64,000 nt of DNA from an uncultured Pseudomonadota bacterium (GTDB lineage Bacteria; Pseudomonadota; Gammaproteobacteria; Steroidobacterales; Woeseiaceae), in contig CAJXJW010000009.1 in NCBI GenBank assembly GCA_913055625.1, positions 62,001 to 126,000 on the forward strand. The letters run 5' to 3'. Of the stretch, positions 8,922-18,604 are shown one piece after another (positions within the stretch are counted from its first letter, which is position 1; each line of letters opens with the position of its first letter). The position numbers and the translations under genes were made by a program. Under the pieces are notes generated by a model, which had not been told where the DNA came from, searched no databases, and was given only the letters and a program-made list of their open reading frames with translations.

Positions 8922-9689
8922 TCAGACGTCGAATTCCGCAACGACCGGCGCGTGATCCGACGGACGGTCCCAGCCCCGCGGCTCGCGATCGATGTGGCTG
9001 GCCGTGCAGGCCCGGGCGAGCGCGTCGCTCGCGAGGATCAGGTCGATGCGCAGGCCCGCATTGCGCCGGAACATCGCGGCACGGTAGTCCCACCAGCTGT
9101 AGGACTTCTCCGGCTGCTCGAAACGCCGGAACACGTCGGTGAGCCCCAGGTCGAGCACGGCATTGAGCGCCGCGCGTTCCGCCGGGCTGCAGAGTATCCC
9201 CTCGCCCCACTTCTCCGGGTCGTAGACGTCCTCGTCATGCGGCGCAATATTGAAGTCGCCGAGCACGACGAGCTTCGGGTGTGCCTGCATCTCGCCTTTC
9301 AGGAACTCGCGCAGCGCCGCGAGCCAGGCGAGCTTGTAGTCGAACTTCTCGGAGCCGACCTCGGAGCCGTTCGGCACGTACAGGTTGACGACGCGGACGC
9401 CGCCGATCGTCGTCGCCAGGATGCGCCGCTGCGGGTCCTCGAAGCCGGGAAAGTCGGTAACCGGGTCGGCCGGCTCCTGCCGCGAAAGCACCGCGACGCC
9501 GTTGTAGGTCTTCTGGCCGCTGGCCAGCGCCGCGTAGCCGGCATCGCGGAACGTCTGCGCCGGGAAGGCCTCGGTCACCTGCTTGATTTCCTGCAGGACC
9601 AGCACGTCCGGTCCGTTGGCCGCGAGCCATTCGAGAACGTGCGGCTCGCGCACCTTCAGCGAATTGACGTTCCAGGTGGCGATCTTCAC
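8922..9689 (-). CDS. xth: Exodeoxyribonuclease III (AP endonuclease)
   Basis: 255-residue EEP-family nuclease. Visible motifs are KIATWNVNSLKVR at the N-terminus, LVLQEIKQ (metal-binding Glu34), VNLYVPNGSEVGSEKF, VVLGDFNIAPHDEDVYDP, RRNAGLRIDLILAS and the terminal SDHAPVVAEF catalytic Asp-His. In the family it cuts DNA at abasic sites and removes 3' blocking groups in base-excision repair. The GTG start at 9687-9689 overlaps the TGA of the upstream oligopeptidase gene (GTGA), which implies translational coupling and settles the start. Confidence 0.95.
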   Translation of the reverse strand: MKIATWNVNSLKVREPHVLEWLAANGPDVLVLQEIKQVTEAFPAQTFRDAGYAALASGQKTYNGVAVLSRQEPADPVTDFPGFEDPQRRILATTIGGVRVVNLYVPNGSEVGSEKFDYKLAWLAALREFLKGEMQAHPKLVVLGDFNIAPHDEDVYDPEKWGEGILCSPAERAALNAVLDLGLTDVFRRFEQPEKSYSWWDYRAAMFRRNAGLRIDLILASDALARACTASHIDREPRGWDRPSDHAPVVAEFDV

Positions 9690-11707
9690 GCGTCGGTGAT
9701 GCCGTGGTGACGGAGGAGGGCGTCGATCTCCGGCTTGCGGCCGCGGAACGCGACGTAGGCCTCCATGAAGTCGCGGCTGCCGCCGATCTCCAGGATCTCG
9801 TGCCGGAAGCGGTCCGCGGTGGCGCGGTCGAAGATGCCGGCCTCCTCGAACGCGCCGAACGCGTCGGCCGCCAGCACCTCGGCCCACTTGTAGCTGTAGT
9901 AGCCCGCCGCGTAGCCGCCGGCGAAGACGTGTGCGAACGCGTGCGGCAGTCGGTTGTACGACGGGTGCTTCAGCATCGCGACTTCCGCGCGGACCTCGGC
10001 GAGCAGCGCGAGGACGTCGGTGCCGCCCGCCGGTTCGTACTCGCTGTGCAGCCGGAAGTCGAACAGGCCGAATTCGAGCTGGCGTAGCATGGCGAGCCCC
10101 GCCCCGAGGTGCCGGGACTCCTGCAGCCGCTCGAACAGGTCGTGCGGAAGCTGCTCACCGCTGTCGACGTGGCCGCTGCAACGCACGAGCACGTCGTAGT
10201 GCCACGCGAAGTTCTCCATGAACTGGCTGGGCAGCTCGACCGCATCCCACGGGACGCCGTTGATGCCGGCAATGCTCGGCACGTCGATGCGTGTCAGCAG
10301 GTGGTGCAGCATGTGCCCGAACTCGTGGAACAGCGTGACTACGTCGTCGTGCGTCAGCAGCGACGGGTGCCCGTCCTCCGGCGGCGCGAAATTGCAGACC
10401 AGGAAACCGACCGGCAGCGTCGCGTGGCCGTTCAGGTTCTTGCGGTTGATGCAGTCGTCGATCCAGGCGCCGGTGCGTTTGCCGCTGCGGGCGAACAGGT
10501 CCGTGTAGAAACCGCCGATCGTGTCCCCGGCCGGGTTCCGTATTTCGTAGTAACGCGCGTCCGGGTGCCAGGTGGCGACGTCGTGATTCGTCGTTATCGT
10601 CACGTCGTACAGGCGTCCCGCCAGGTCGAAGAGCCCTTCGACGGCGCGGTCCGCCGGGAAGTACTGGCGCAGGACCTCGTTCGAGATCGCGTACTTCGAC
10701 TGCTTCAGCTGCTCGAGCCAGTACGCGAGATCCCACGGCTCGATCGCGGTACCGGCCAGCTCGCCGATCTCGGCGATCTCGCGCTCGGCCGCACCGCGCG
10801 AGCGCTCTGCCAGTTCGCGGAGGAACGCGATGACCTCTTCCGTGGACGCCGCCATCTTCGTTGCGAGCGAGTAGGCTGCGTAGTGCGGGTAGCCGACGAG
10901 GTTCGCTGCCTCGTGGCGCAGCCGGAGTATCGTCTCGATGTTCGCGCTGTTGTCGAACGACGGGTCGGCCGCCTGGTCGGAGCCGCGCGTCACCCACGCA
11001 CGGTAGAAGCGCTCCCGCAGCGCCCGGTTCTCGCAGTGCGTCATCACCGCGTCGTAGGTCGGGTAGTCGAGCGTCAGCACCCAGCCTTCAACGTCGCGCT
11101 TGCGTGCCTCGGCCCCGGCCCGCTTGCGATTGCTGGCCGGCAGGCCCGCGAGTTCGGCTTCGTCCCGCACCGCGTAGTGCCAGGCGTCCGCCGAGTCCTG
11201 CACGTTCTGCTCGAACGTCGCCTGCGTTGCCGCGAGCTCGCGCATGATGTCGCGGAAGCGGCTCTTGTGAACCTCGTCGAGGTCCACGCCCGCCAGGCGG
11301 AACTCCCGCAACGCATGCTCCACGGCGCTGCGCCGGGCGCGGTCGGCATCTTCCGGCAGCGCGTCGTCGACGAGGGCGTAGGCCTCCTGGAGCCGCGCGT
11401 TCTGTGAAAGCTCGGTGCCGTACTCGGTCAGGATCGGCAGGGCCGCGTTGTAGGCGTCACGCCACTCCCGCGATCCGAGCACGCTCTGCAGGTGGCTGAC
11501 CGGCGACCAGATGCGCGCCAGTTCGTGTTCCATGTCCTCCAGGGGCACGACGATCGATTCGAAGTCCGGCGTGGCGACATTCGACAGAATATCGTCGAGC
11601 CGCTGCCGATGTGACGCGATGATCGCAGTGAGCGCCGGCACGACGTGGTCGGGCGTAATGTCCGCGAACCGCGGCAACGCCGTCGTATCGAGTAACGGGT
11701 TTGTCAT
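9686..11707 (-). CDS. prlC: Oligopeptidase A (M3 metallopeptidase)
   Basis: 673 residues, close to the 680 of E. coli OpdA/PrlC. The zinc site is FHEFGHMLHHLL with His461, Glu462 and His465, and the third ligand lies in the following helix (AVELPSQFMENFAW). An N-terminal helical lid (residues 1-170) and the late YYSYKWAEVLAADAF substrate region are typical of M3A peptidases. It degrades cytosolic oligopeptides, including cleaved signal peptides. In E. coli prlC is associated with heat-shock regulation, but no such promoter is claimed here. The ATG at 11707 follows GAAAGGA and gives MTNPLLDTTALPRFADI, the normal family N-terminus. It is divergent from gor with a 99-base spacer. Confidence 0.96.
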   Translation of the reverse strand: MTNPLLDTTALPRFADITPDHVVPALTAIIASHRQRLDDILSNVATPDFESIVVPLEDMEHELARIWSPVSHLQSVLGSREWRDAYNAALPILTEYGTELSQNARLQEAYALVDDALPEDADRARRSAVEHALREFRLAGVDLDEVHKSRFRDIMRELAATQATFEQNVQDSADAWHYAVRDEAELAGLPASNRKRAGAEARKRDVEGWVLTLDYPTYDAVMTHCENRALRERFYRAWVTRGSDQAADPSFDNSANIETILRLRHEAANLVGYPHYAAYSLATKMAASTEEVIAFLRELAERSRGAAEREIAEIGELAGTAIEPWDLAYWLEQLKQSKYAISNEVLRQYFPADRAVEGLFDLAGRLYDVTITTNHDVATWHPDARYYEIRNPAGDTIGGFYTDLFARSGKRTGAWIDDCINRKNLNGHATLPVGFLVCNFAPPEDGHPSLLTHDDVVTLFHEFGHMLHHLLTRIDVPSIAGINGVPWDAVELPSQFMENFAWHYDVLVRCSGHVDSGEQLPHDLFERLQESRHLGAGLAMLRQLEFGLFDFRLHSEYEPAGGTDVLALLAEVRAEVAMLKHPSYNRLPHAFAHVFAGGYAAGYYSYKWAEVLAADAFGAFEEAGIFDRATADRFRHEILEIGGSRDFMEAYVAFRGRKPEIDALLRHHGITDA

Positions 11708-11806
11708 CGACGATGCTGATATCCTTTCGAGGCGCAGGATTTTAGCACAGGACCCGCGCACTCCCCTGCGGGAAGTTCGCCGCAGGGACCGGAAACAGGA
11801 GTCTTC

Positions 11807-13156
11807 ATGAACAGCGATTTCGACCTGCTGGTAATTGGCGGCGGGAGTGGCGGCCTCGCGCACGCGCAACGCGCGGCCGAGTACGGCGCGAAGGCCGCGG
11901 TCGTCGAATCCGGGCCGCTCGGCGGCACCTGCGTGAACGTCGGCTGCGTGCCGAAGAAGGTGATGTGGTACGCGGCCGATCACGCCCACCATCTCGCGCA
12001 TGCTGCGGACTACGGGTTCGACGTCGGCGTGAACGGGCACGACTGGGGCGCGCTGAAATCGCGGCGCGATGCCTACGTCCGGCGGCTGAACGGCATCTAC
12101 GCGGCAAATCTCGACAAGCGGAATGTCGCGTTCATCGCCGGCCCGGCCGCGTTCGTGGACGCGCACACCGTCGACGTCGGCGGCCGCCAGGTTCGCGCCG
12201 ATCGCATCGTCATCGCGACCGGGGGCTACCCGGCGCTGCCGGACATCCCGGGCGCCGGGCTCGGCATCACGTCCGACGGCTTCTTCGAGCTCGAGGAGCG
12301 GCCCGAGCGCGTCATCGTGGCGGGCAGCGGCTACATCGCCGTGGAGCTGGCCGGCGTGTTCGCACTGCTCGGCAGCCAGGTTACGCACCTCGTCCGCAAG
12401 GGCGGCATCCTGCGAGACTTCGACGTCATGCTCGGGACAGAATTGGCGGAGGCGATGCGCGCCTCGGGCGTCGACCTGCACACGCGTGCGGTGCCGTCGG
12501 CCGTCGAGCAGACCGACGAGGGCCTCGTCGTGACGACCGACGACGAGCGTCGCTTCGGTCCCGTCGACTGCGTCCTCTGGGCCGTCGGCCGCGAGCCGAA
12601 CACGCGGGGCCTGGCGCTCGACAAGGCCGGCGTGCACACGGACGCACGCGGCTTCGTCACGACGGACGCCTACCAGAAAACGAACGTCGAGCACATCTTC
12701 GCGCTCGGCGACGTCACCGGCCGTGCCGCCCTGACGCCGGTGGCCATCGCCGCGGGCCGGCGCCTGGCAGACCGGCTGTACGGCGGCATGGATGGCCGTC
12801 ACCTCGACTACGGGCTCGTCCCGACCGTGGTGTTCAGCCACCCGACGATCGGCACGGTGGGCCTTACCGAGGCCGAAGCACGACTCGAATTCGGCGACGA
12901 CGCGGTGCACGTGTACTCCGCCCGGTTCACGCCGATGTACTACGCGCTCGGCGACATCAAGCAGCGCAGCTCGATGAAGCTCGTCACGGTTGGCGACGAC
13001 GAGCGCGTCGTCGGCTGCCACGTCATCGGCGAGGGCGCGGACGAGATGCTGCAGGGCTTCGCGGTCGCGATCCGCATGGGCGCGACCAAGAAGGATTTCG
13101 ACGACACGATCGCGATTCACCCGACGAGCGCGGAAGAGCTCGTGACTATGCGCTGA
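11807..13156 (+). CDS. gor: Glutathione-disulfide reductase
   Basis: 449-residue class I flavoprotein disulfide reductase. The FAD-binding GGGSGG is at 11-16, and the redox pair is [13 protein letters not shown] with Cys42 and Cys47, the spacing of glutathione reductase. The NADPH-binding [15 protein letters not shown] precedes the arginine-bearing loop [11 protein letters not shown]. The C-terminal AIHPTSAEE supplies the catalytic His438 to the partner subunit. It keeps glutathione reduced using NADPH in the cytosol. The start has a good CAGGAG site seven bases upstream. The end overlaps the convergent aroE by 11 bases. Confidence 0.95.
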   Translation: MNSDFDLLVIGGGSGGLAHAQRAAEYGAKAAVVESGPLGGTCVNVGCVPKKVMWYAADHAHHLAHAADYGFDVGVNGHDWGALKSRRDAYVRRLNGIYAANLDKRNVAFIAGPAAFVDAHTVDVGGRQVRADRIVIATGGYPALPDIPGAGLGITSDGFFELEERPERVIVAGSGYIAVELAGVFALLGSQVTHLVRKGGILRDFDVMLGTELAEAMRASGVDLHTRAVPSAVEQTDEGLVVTTDDERRFGPVDCVLWAVGREPNTRGLALDKAGVHTDARGFVTTDAYQKTNVEHIFALGDVTGRAALTPVAIAAGRRLADRLYGGMDGRHLDYGLVPTVVFSHPTIGTVGLTEAEARLEFGDDAVHVYSARFTPMYYALGDIKQRSSMKLVTVGDDERVVGCHVIGEGADEMLQGFAVAIRMGATKKDFDDTIAIHPTSAEELVTMR

Positions 13157-13982
13157 TCGCGATCTGCTTCAGAACAGGCGCGGTGTCGGGCCGTACTCCG
13201 CGCCAGAGGTGAAAGGATTCCGCCGCCTGCTCGACGAGCATGCCCCAACCCATCACCGATCGTGCCGCGCCGGCCTCGCGGGCCCACTCGCTGAACGGCG
13301 TCGGCTTCAGCCCGTAGGACAGGTCGTAACACAGCGTCTTGCCGGCGACCGCGGTGGCCGGGTACGGCGGCGTCTCGCCATGCACGCCCGCCGACGTCGC
13401 GTTAATGACGAGGTCGAACTCACCGTCCGGCACCGTATCGAATGCGCAGGCGGACAGCGCCAGCGCTTCGTCGAAACGCTCGACGATGGCTTCCGCACGC
13501 GACAGCGTGCGGTTTGCGATGACCAGTTCCGACGGCAGGCGCCGCAACAGGGGGCCGGTGATCCCGAGCGTCGCACCGCCGGCACCGAGCACGAGGATGC
13601 GCGCGCCCTTGAGGCGTATGCCGAGATTGGTTTCCAGGTCTCGAATCAGCCCGACGCCGTCCGTGTTGTCGCCGAACACGTCCCCGTCCTGGAATGCGAG
13701 CGTGTTGACCGCGCCCGCCTCGCGCGCGCGTTCGCTGAGCTGGTCACAGAGCCTGGCGACCGCCGCCTTGTGCGGCACCGTGACGTTCAGGCCCTTGCCG
13801 CCGGTGCGCTGGAACTGCCGTACCGCCTGCTCCAGTTTCTCCGGCGCGACGTGCAGCAGTTCGTACTGGAGGCGCTGGCCGGTTTGCAGCGCGAAGAGGC
13901 GGTGGATGACCGGCGAACGACTGTGCGAGATCGGGTAGCCCATGACGCCGTAGCGATCGATGCTGGCCGGGTCTTCACTCAA
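13146..13982 (-). CDS. aroE: Shikimate dehydrogenase
   Basis: 278 residues, typical AroE length. The shikimate-binding motif [13 protein letters not shown] opens the protein, with [11 protein letters not shown] (catalytic Lys) and [14 protein letters not shown] following. The NADP-binding Rossmann loop is [15 protein letters not shown] with ANRTLSRAE, the Asn-Arg-Thr of NADPH-specific AroE. It reduces 3-dehydroshikimate to shikimate in aromatic amino-acid synthesis. The start is unusual: a TTG at 13980-13982 preceded by AGGAG at a normal spacing. The only in-frame ATG lies inside the conserved VMGYPISHS motif and would cut the first strand. Confidence 0.95.
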   Translation of the reverse strand: MSEDPASIDRYGVMGYPISHSRSPVIHRLFALQTGQRLQYELLHVAPEKLEQAVRQFQRTGGKGLNVTVPHKAAVARLCDQLSERAREAGAVNTLAFQDGDVFGDNTDGVGLIRDLETNLGIRLKGARILVLGAGGATLGITGPLLRRLPSELVIANRTLSRAEAIVERFDEALALSACAFDTVPDGEFDLVINATSAGVHGETPPYPATAVAGKTLCYDLSYGLKPTPFSEWAREAGAARSVMGWGMLVEQAAESFHLWRGVRPDTAPVLKQIAISA

Positions 13983-14043
13983 TCTCGCCGTCTCCTGTTG
14001 TCGCTATTGTGCAGCCCGTCGGCGCGGCTTTGTCCGAGTATAC

Positions 14044-15165
<1,122 letters not shown>

Positions 15166-15174
15166 TCATCTCGC

Positions 15175-15693
15175 ATGAACAGCAGCCAGGCCGGAACAGA
15201 CCGGCGCAGGAGATTCGACCAGCTCGTGGCCGTCTTCCACCAGGACATGTACCGCTACGCCCTGTGGTTGTGCCGCGACCGGGCGGTCGCCGAGGACGTG
15301 GTGCAGGAATCACTTCTGCGCGCCTGGAAGTCGCTCGATGCGCTCCGCGACGCCGATGCGGCGAAATCCTGGCTGCTGACGATCGTGCGCCGCGAGAATG
15401 CGCGCTGGTTCGAACGCCGCCGGCTCGAGACCGTCGACGTCGACGACCTGACGCCGGCCCAGCAGGCCGAGATCGCCGGGGACGGCGACGACACGATCGA
15501 CGAGCTGCGTGCGGCCATCTTCTCGCTGGAGGATGACTACCGCGAACCGCTGGTGCTGCAGGTCCTCATGGGTTACAGCACGAACGAGATCGCGGAGCAC
15601 ATGGGGCTGAAACAGGGCGCGGTGCTGACGCGACTGCACCGCGCGAGACTGAAACTGAAAGCGTCGGTGCACGACCGGGAGGTCGTGCAATGA
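15175..15693 (+). CDS. ECF-type RNA polymerase sigma factor
   Basis: 172 residues with the two sigma regions of extracytoplasmic-function sigma factors. Region 2 spans about 18-85 (MYRYALWLCRDRAVAEDVVQ, ESLLRAWKSLDAL, AKSWLLTIVRREN). Region 4 spans about 115-165 (YREPLVLQVLMGYSTNEIAE, HMGLKQGAVLTRLHRARL). Such factors redirect RNA polymerase in response to an envelope or metal signal relayed by an anti-sigma partner. The next gene overlaps by four bases (ATGA) and encodes a zinc-motif membrane protein that fits that role. ATG 15175 gives the normal N-terminal length. Confidence 0.92.
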   Translation: MNSSQAGTDRRRRFDQLVAVFHQDMYRYALWLCRDRAVAEDVVQESLLRAWKSLDALRDADAAKSWLLTIVRRENARWFERRRLETVDVDDLTPAQQAEIAGDGDDTIDELRAAIFSLEDDYREPLVLQVLMGYSTNEIAEHMGLKQGAVLTRLHRARLKLKASVHDREVVQ

Positions 15694-16418
15694 CGGAACG
15701 AACGATGATCGAGACGTGTGAACAATACCGGGAGGCCGTGGGCGGCGATCCCGCCTTCGACGGCGGTGCGCAGCACCTGGTCGGCTGCGCGGAATGCCGG
15801 GCCTACCGTGACGAGATGCTGGCGCTCGACGCGCGCATCGCGAAGGCGCTCGCCGTGCCGGTGCCGGCCCTCGACCTGCCCGAGCTCCCGGACATCGATG
15901 CCGCGAATGTGACTCCGCTGCGCGCCCGGAAGCCGTCGAGGGTGTGGTACGCAATGGCCGCGAGCGTGCTCGTCGCCGCGCTGATCGGTTTCCGTATTCT
16001 CGGCAGCAATCCGGTGGCCACCACGACGCTGGCGGACGAGGTGCTCGCGCACCTCGATCACGAGATGTTCTCGATGCGTGTGTCGACGGACGGCGTGAGT
16101 GAGGCGCGCCTCGCGCGCGTCGTGCCCGCGAACATCGCGCAGCTCGACCCGGCCGACGGCCTCGTCACGTATGCGCAGAGCTGCGTCATCAATGGGCACG
16201 CCGTGCCGCACCTCGTGATCCAGGGCCGGAACGGGCCTGTCACGGTGCTGCTGATGCCGCACGAAAAAGTCGACGGGCCGCAGTCGTTCAGCGACGGCGA
16301 GCTCGGGGGCGTGATCCTGCCGGTCGGCAACGGCAGCATCGCGATCGTGGGCCACGACCCCGACGACCTCGAGCACTACCAGAAGGCCCTCAGGAATTCG
16401 GTGACCTGGAGCACCTGA
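15690..16418 (+). CDS. DUF3379-type membrane anti-sigma factor
   Basis: 242 residues. The cytosolic N-terminus carries HLVGCAEC, the His-x3-Cys-x2-Cys zinc motif of anti-sigma (ZAS) domains. One transmembrane helix follows at about 87-105 (VWYAMAASVLVAALIGFRIL). The C-terminal half would face the periplasm and resembles DUF3379 proteins. The gene starts inside the sigma-factor stop (ATGA), so it is translationally coupled to the ECF factor and most likely restrains it at the membrane. The downstream HvfA-like peptide gene begins 61 bases later and may be the output of this pair; that link is inferred from context only. Confidence 0.83.
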   Translation: MTERTMIETCEQYREAVGGDPAFDGGAQHLVGCAECRAYRDEMLALDARIAKALAVPVPALDLPELPDIDAANVTPLRARKPSRVWYAMAASVLVAALIGFRILGSNPVATTTLADEVLAHLDHEMFSMRVSTDGVSEARLARVVPANIAQLDPADGLVTYAQSCVINGHAVPHLVIQGRNGPVTVLLMPHEKVDGPQSFSDGELGGVILPVGNGSIAIVGHDPDDLEHYQKALRNSVTWST

Positions 16419-16479
16419 CGCTCCCGGCTTCGAAGAAGAACCCGGTGACGGGGGATCCATTCAACAGGAGAGAAACACC

Positions 16480-16869
16480 ATGGCAGACAAGACATCGAAA
16501 AAGCCCGTTGCACTGGCGGTCGGGGCCGCCATCGCGGGTACGTTCGCACTCGGCTCGACGGCATTCGCCGGCTCGGACGCCAGCCCGTTCGGCATGACGA
16601 AGCTGAGCTCCGGCTACATGCTGGGCATCGTGGGCGAAGGTTCCTGCGGCGGTGACAAGGAAGGCAAGGACGAGGCTGAAGGTTCGTGCGGCGAAGGCTC
16701 CTGCGGCGGCGACAAGGACAAGGCTGAGGGTGCTTGCGGCGAAGGTTCCTGCGGCGGCGACAAGGACAAGGCCGAGGGTTCCTGCGGCGAGGGTTCCTGC
16801 GGCGGCGACAAGGACAAGGCCGAAGGTTCCTGCGGTGAAGGTTCCTGCGGCGGCGACACGACCGAGTAA
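16480..16869 (+). CDS. HvfA/bufferin-like EGxCG-repeat precursor peptide
   Basis: 129 residues. It has a clear signal peptide ending STAFA-GSDA near residue 30, then a linker (PFGMTKLSSGYMLGIVGEG), then a repeat array with nine cysteines, all in EGSCG or EGACG motifs and mostly paired as EGSCGEGSCGGDKDKA. HvfA-family and bufferin precursors carry EGKCG-type motifs whose cysteines are converted to oxazolone/thioamide copper-binding groups by an MNIO (DUF692) enzyme and a partner. No such enzyme is encoded next to this gene; it is followed directly by a terminator. It has a strong AGGAGAG ribosome site. The context behind a sigma/anti-sigma pair suggests metal- or envelope-stress induction. Metal binding and modification are inferred from the motif. 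Confidence 0.82.
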   Translation: MADKTSKKPVALAVGAAIAGTFALGSTAFAGSDASPFGMTKLSSGYMLGIVGEGSCGGDKEGKDEAEGSCGEGSCGGDKDKAEGACGEGSCGGDKDKAEGSCGEGSCGGDKDKAEGSCGEGSCGGDTTE

Positions 16870-16920
16870 CGCGTCGCCGGCGTCGGTGACCGCCGACGCA
16901 TAGCGACGAGGAAGCAGGGA

Positions 16921-16953
16921 AAAGCCCGCGCCAGTCCGGCGCGGGCTTTTTTT
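16921..16953 (+). terminator. Rho-independent terminator after the EGxCG-repeat gene
   Basis: A perfect 12-bp stem, AAAGCCCGCGCC (16921-16932) and GGCGCGGGCTTT (16938-16949), with loop AGTCC is followed by a run of seven T residues ending at 16953. It lies 51 bases after the stop and ends the sigma/anti-sigma/peptide transcript. Confidence 0.93.
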
Positions 16954-17170
16954 GCAGGAAATTTTCACCGGGTTTACCTTGCGCGCATCGGCCTACGCAG
17001 CGATTGGCTGCCTCGGTGGCAACCTGTTCGCGCTCGTCATGAGGGCTGCGTGATCAAGCGGCGTCTCGTCGTTCGAGTTGTTGCGTTCCAACTCTCCCGG
17101 CGACCTCGTCAACTGGCCGATTGCCGCTCCTCGCCAGTCCGCGATTTCTACTCATCAACAGGCTGCTTCG

Positions 17171-17199
17171 AAAAAAACCGGCCGCTACACCGGCTCCGG
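17171..17199 (-). terminator. Rho-independent terminator after the HNH gene
   Basis: Read on the minus strand, CCG-GA-GCCG / CGGC-CGG forms a bulged stem around the loop GTGTAG and is followed by seven T residues (the A run at 17171-17177). It starts five bases beyond the HNH stop. Confidence 0.78.
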
Positions 17200-17203
17200 A
17201 CGG

Positions 17204-18466
17204 TTAACCGCTGGGCCTGGCATCACCGGGCACGGAATCCATCCTGTTTTTCCCCATCGGTCCAAAACCCCTCGCGGAGGGGTGAGCCGACGCGCGTATC
17301 AATGCGGCCAGTGACAGGCCCGTCCTGCCGCTGCCGTCGTCGCCGGCAACGTAGCCGCACTCCGGCACGGCGATGCCGTCCGGGCGGAAGAAGCGCCAGT
17401 GGTCCTGGAAGTCCCTGCGGATCGTGAAGCCGCCCTCGTGTACCGCGCGGTGGTGCCGGGTGCAAAGCAGCATGAGATTGTCGAGGCTCGTCTCGCCGCC
17501 GTTGGCCCAGCGCTCGACGTGATGTGCGTTCACGAACCGCGTGCGATTGCAGCCGGGGAAGCGGCAGCACTTGTCCCGTGCCCACAGTGCCTGCGTGATC
17601 CGCGCGGGCACCGTTCGGGATTGTCGCCCGACCGAAAGCGGCGCTTCCTGCTCGTCCTCGACAACTGTCACCGTGCGCGTGTCGCAGGCGAGACGGCGGA
17701 CCGTCTCTAGCGGCAACCCGGAGCGCCCGCGGCCGTCATCGAGCGCCGAGCGATCAACGTGCACCGTGACGAGGTACCGCGGCGATGGTTGCGACGACGT
17801 TGGCCCGCCGTCGAGGAACGCTTTCACCATCGACACGAACGCGTCTGCCCGTTGCGCGCTCCACGCCTCGCCGGAGAGTTCGGGGTCGTCCGCCGACAGC
17901 CCTTCGTGCGCGGCGTCCAGCGCCTTCTCAACCATCTCGCCGTCCTCGAGCGGTACTTCCAGCGTGATTGAGACACTGCCTCTCGCTATATTCCGCCGCA
18001 ACGACAGGTAACGCCGTTCGTGCGCGCGAACGGCCTCGTCGGTCGATGCCACCGTGCCGCACCGCAGTTCCCGGCAGCGTTCTTCGACCTGCGCTGCCGT
18101 GTGCTTGAGGGCAAAGCCGAGCAGCTCCGACTCGTCCTGCAGGTGCGCGACGCGCGTCAGCGCACGCACTTTCGTGTACGACAACCGTCCTTCAGCGAAC
18201 GCCTGTGAGAGATTCGGCAACGGCAACAACGCGTGCGCGACACGCACTTTCTCGCGTGCCGCGCTCAGCGAAATGTCGCAGCGCCAGGCGAGCCAGTCGC
18301 TGCAGTTGTCGAAAGACCATTGCAGCCAACCGGCCCGCTCGTCGAACTCGCGGATCAGCACGAGCTGCTCGTAACAGGCGGCGTCCATCCGCGCCGCGAG
18401 CCGGCCGATCGCGGCGTCCAGGGCGTCGACCGATTGCCGGCGTGGCACCGTGCTTTCCCGGGGCAT
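17204..18466 (-). CDS. DUF222 / HNH endonuclease (13E12-like)
   Basis: 420 residues. Residues 10-300 are a DUF222-type helical domain (RRQSVDALDAAIGRLAARMD, GWLQWSFDNCSDWLAWRCDI, RLSYTKVRALTRVA). The C-terminal HNH nuclease runs through CCRFPGCNRTRFVNAHHVER, WANGGETSLDNLMLLC and TRHHRAVHEGGF, with Cys ligands, the His-His pair and Asn-His all present. Relatives include the actinobacterial 13E12 repeat proteins, several of which are known SOS-regulated genes. The ATG at 18466 follows GGGAG. Upstream, a LexA-like operator and the -10 box are interrupted by the transposon at 18507-21032, which removed the native -35. The protein itself looks intact. Its target DNA is unknown. Confidence 0.88.
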   Translation of the reverse strand: MPRESTVPRRQSVDALDAAIGRLAARMDAACYEQLVLIREFDERAGWLQWSFDNCSDWLAWRCDISLSAAREKVRVAHALLPLPNLSQAFAEGRLSYTKVRALTRVAHLQDESELLGFALKHTAAQVEERCRELRCGTVASTDEAVRAHERRYLSLRRNIARGSVSITLEVPLEDGEMVEKALDAAHEGLSADDPELSGEAWSAQRADAFVSMVKAFLDGGPTSSQPSPRYLVTVHVDRSALDDGRGRSGLPLETVRRLACDTRTVTVVEDEQEAPLSVGRQSRTVPARITQALWARDKCCRFPGCNRTRFVNAHHVERWANGGETSLDNLMLLCTRHHRAVHEGGFTIRRDFQDHWRFFRPDGIAVPECGYVAGDDGSGRTGLSLAALIRASAHPSARGFGPMGKNRMDSVPGDARPSG

Positions 18467-18492
18467 GACACTCTCCCTGTGCTCTGTTAGGA

Positions 18493-18512
18493 TACTGTGA
18501 TTATATCCAGTA
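18493..18512. promoter_or_regulatory. LexA-like box at the left transposon junction, upstream of the HNH gene
   Basis: TACTGT-GATTATAT-CCAGTA. The left half-site and spacer are host sequence; the right half-site is the tip of the transposon. It differs from the gammaproteobacterial CTGT-N8-ACAG core by a single base (CCAG for ACAG). On the minus strand the spacer includes TATAAT (18500-18505), the -10 element of the HNH gene, so a repressor bound here would block that promoter. Confidence 0.7.
18499..18506. repeat. Left copy of the 8-bp target-site duplication (GATTATAT)
   Basis: GATTATAT directly abuts the left element end and is repeated exactly at 21033-21040 beyond the right end. Eight bases is the duplication length known for the IS1595 family. 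Confidence 0.88.
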
Positions 18513-18554
18513 TATATACTTGACGAACCCACTGGATATGGATACAGTAGATTC
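18508..18554 (+). repeat. Left terminal inverted repeat
   Basis: Starts CAGTATATATACTTGAC and matches the right end in 25 of the first 27 bases and 38 of 47 overall. It contains an inward promoter-like pair (TTGACG at 18520-18525, 17-base spacer, TACAGT at 18543-18548). Mismatches with the right repeat concentrate in the spacer of the embedded LexA-like palindrome. Confidence 0.88.
18530..18549. promoter_or_regulatory. LexA-like palindrome inside the left inverted repeat
   Basis: CACTGG-ATATGGAT-ACAGTA: one base off the CTGT-N8-ACAG core. It lies over the -10-like TACAGT and aligns exactly with the perfect-core copy in the right repeat. Confidence 0.5.
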
Positions 18555-18604
18555 CGGTTATGAGTCCGACAATTTTTGGCTGGAAGTGACGCCCGAGGTA
18601 TTGG

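Larger units (their letters stand above)
16870..17203. other. Intergenic stretch between the EGxCG-peptide gene and the HNH gene
   Basis: 334 bases separate two convergent genes. The stretch holds the plus-strand terminator at 16921-16953 and the minus-strand terminator at 17171-17199. Between them (16954-17170) I see no plausible gene, repeat or RNA. Confidence 0.6.

Noticed and set aside
16614-16901. Pro/Ser/Glu repeat frame opposite the EGxCG peptide gene
   Set aside because: It is simply the reverse strand of the repeat array; the plus strand has the signal peptide, ribosome site and terminator.
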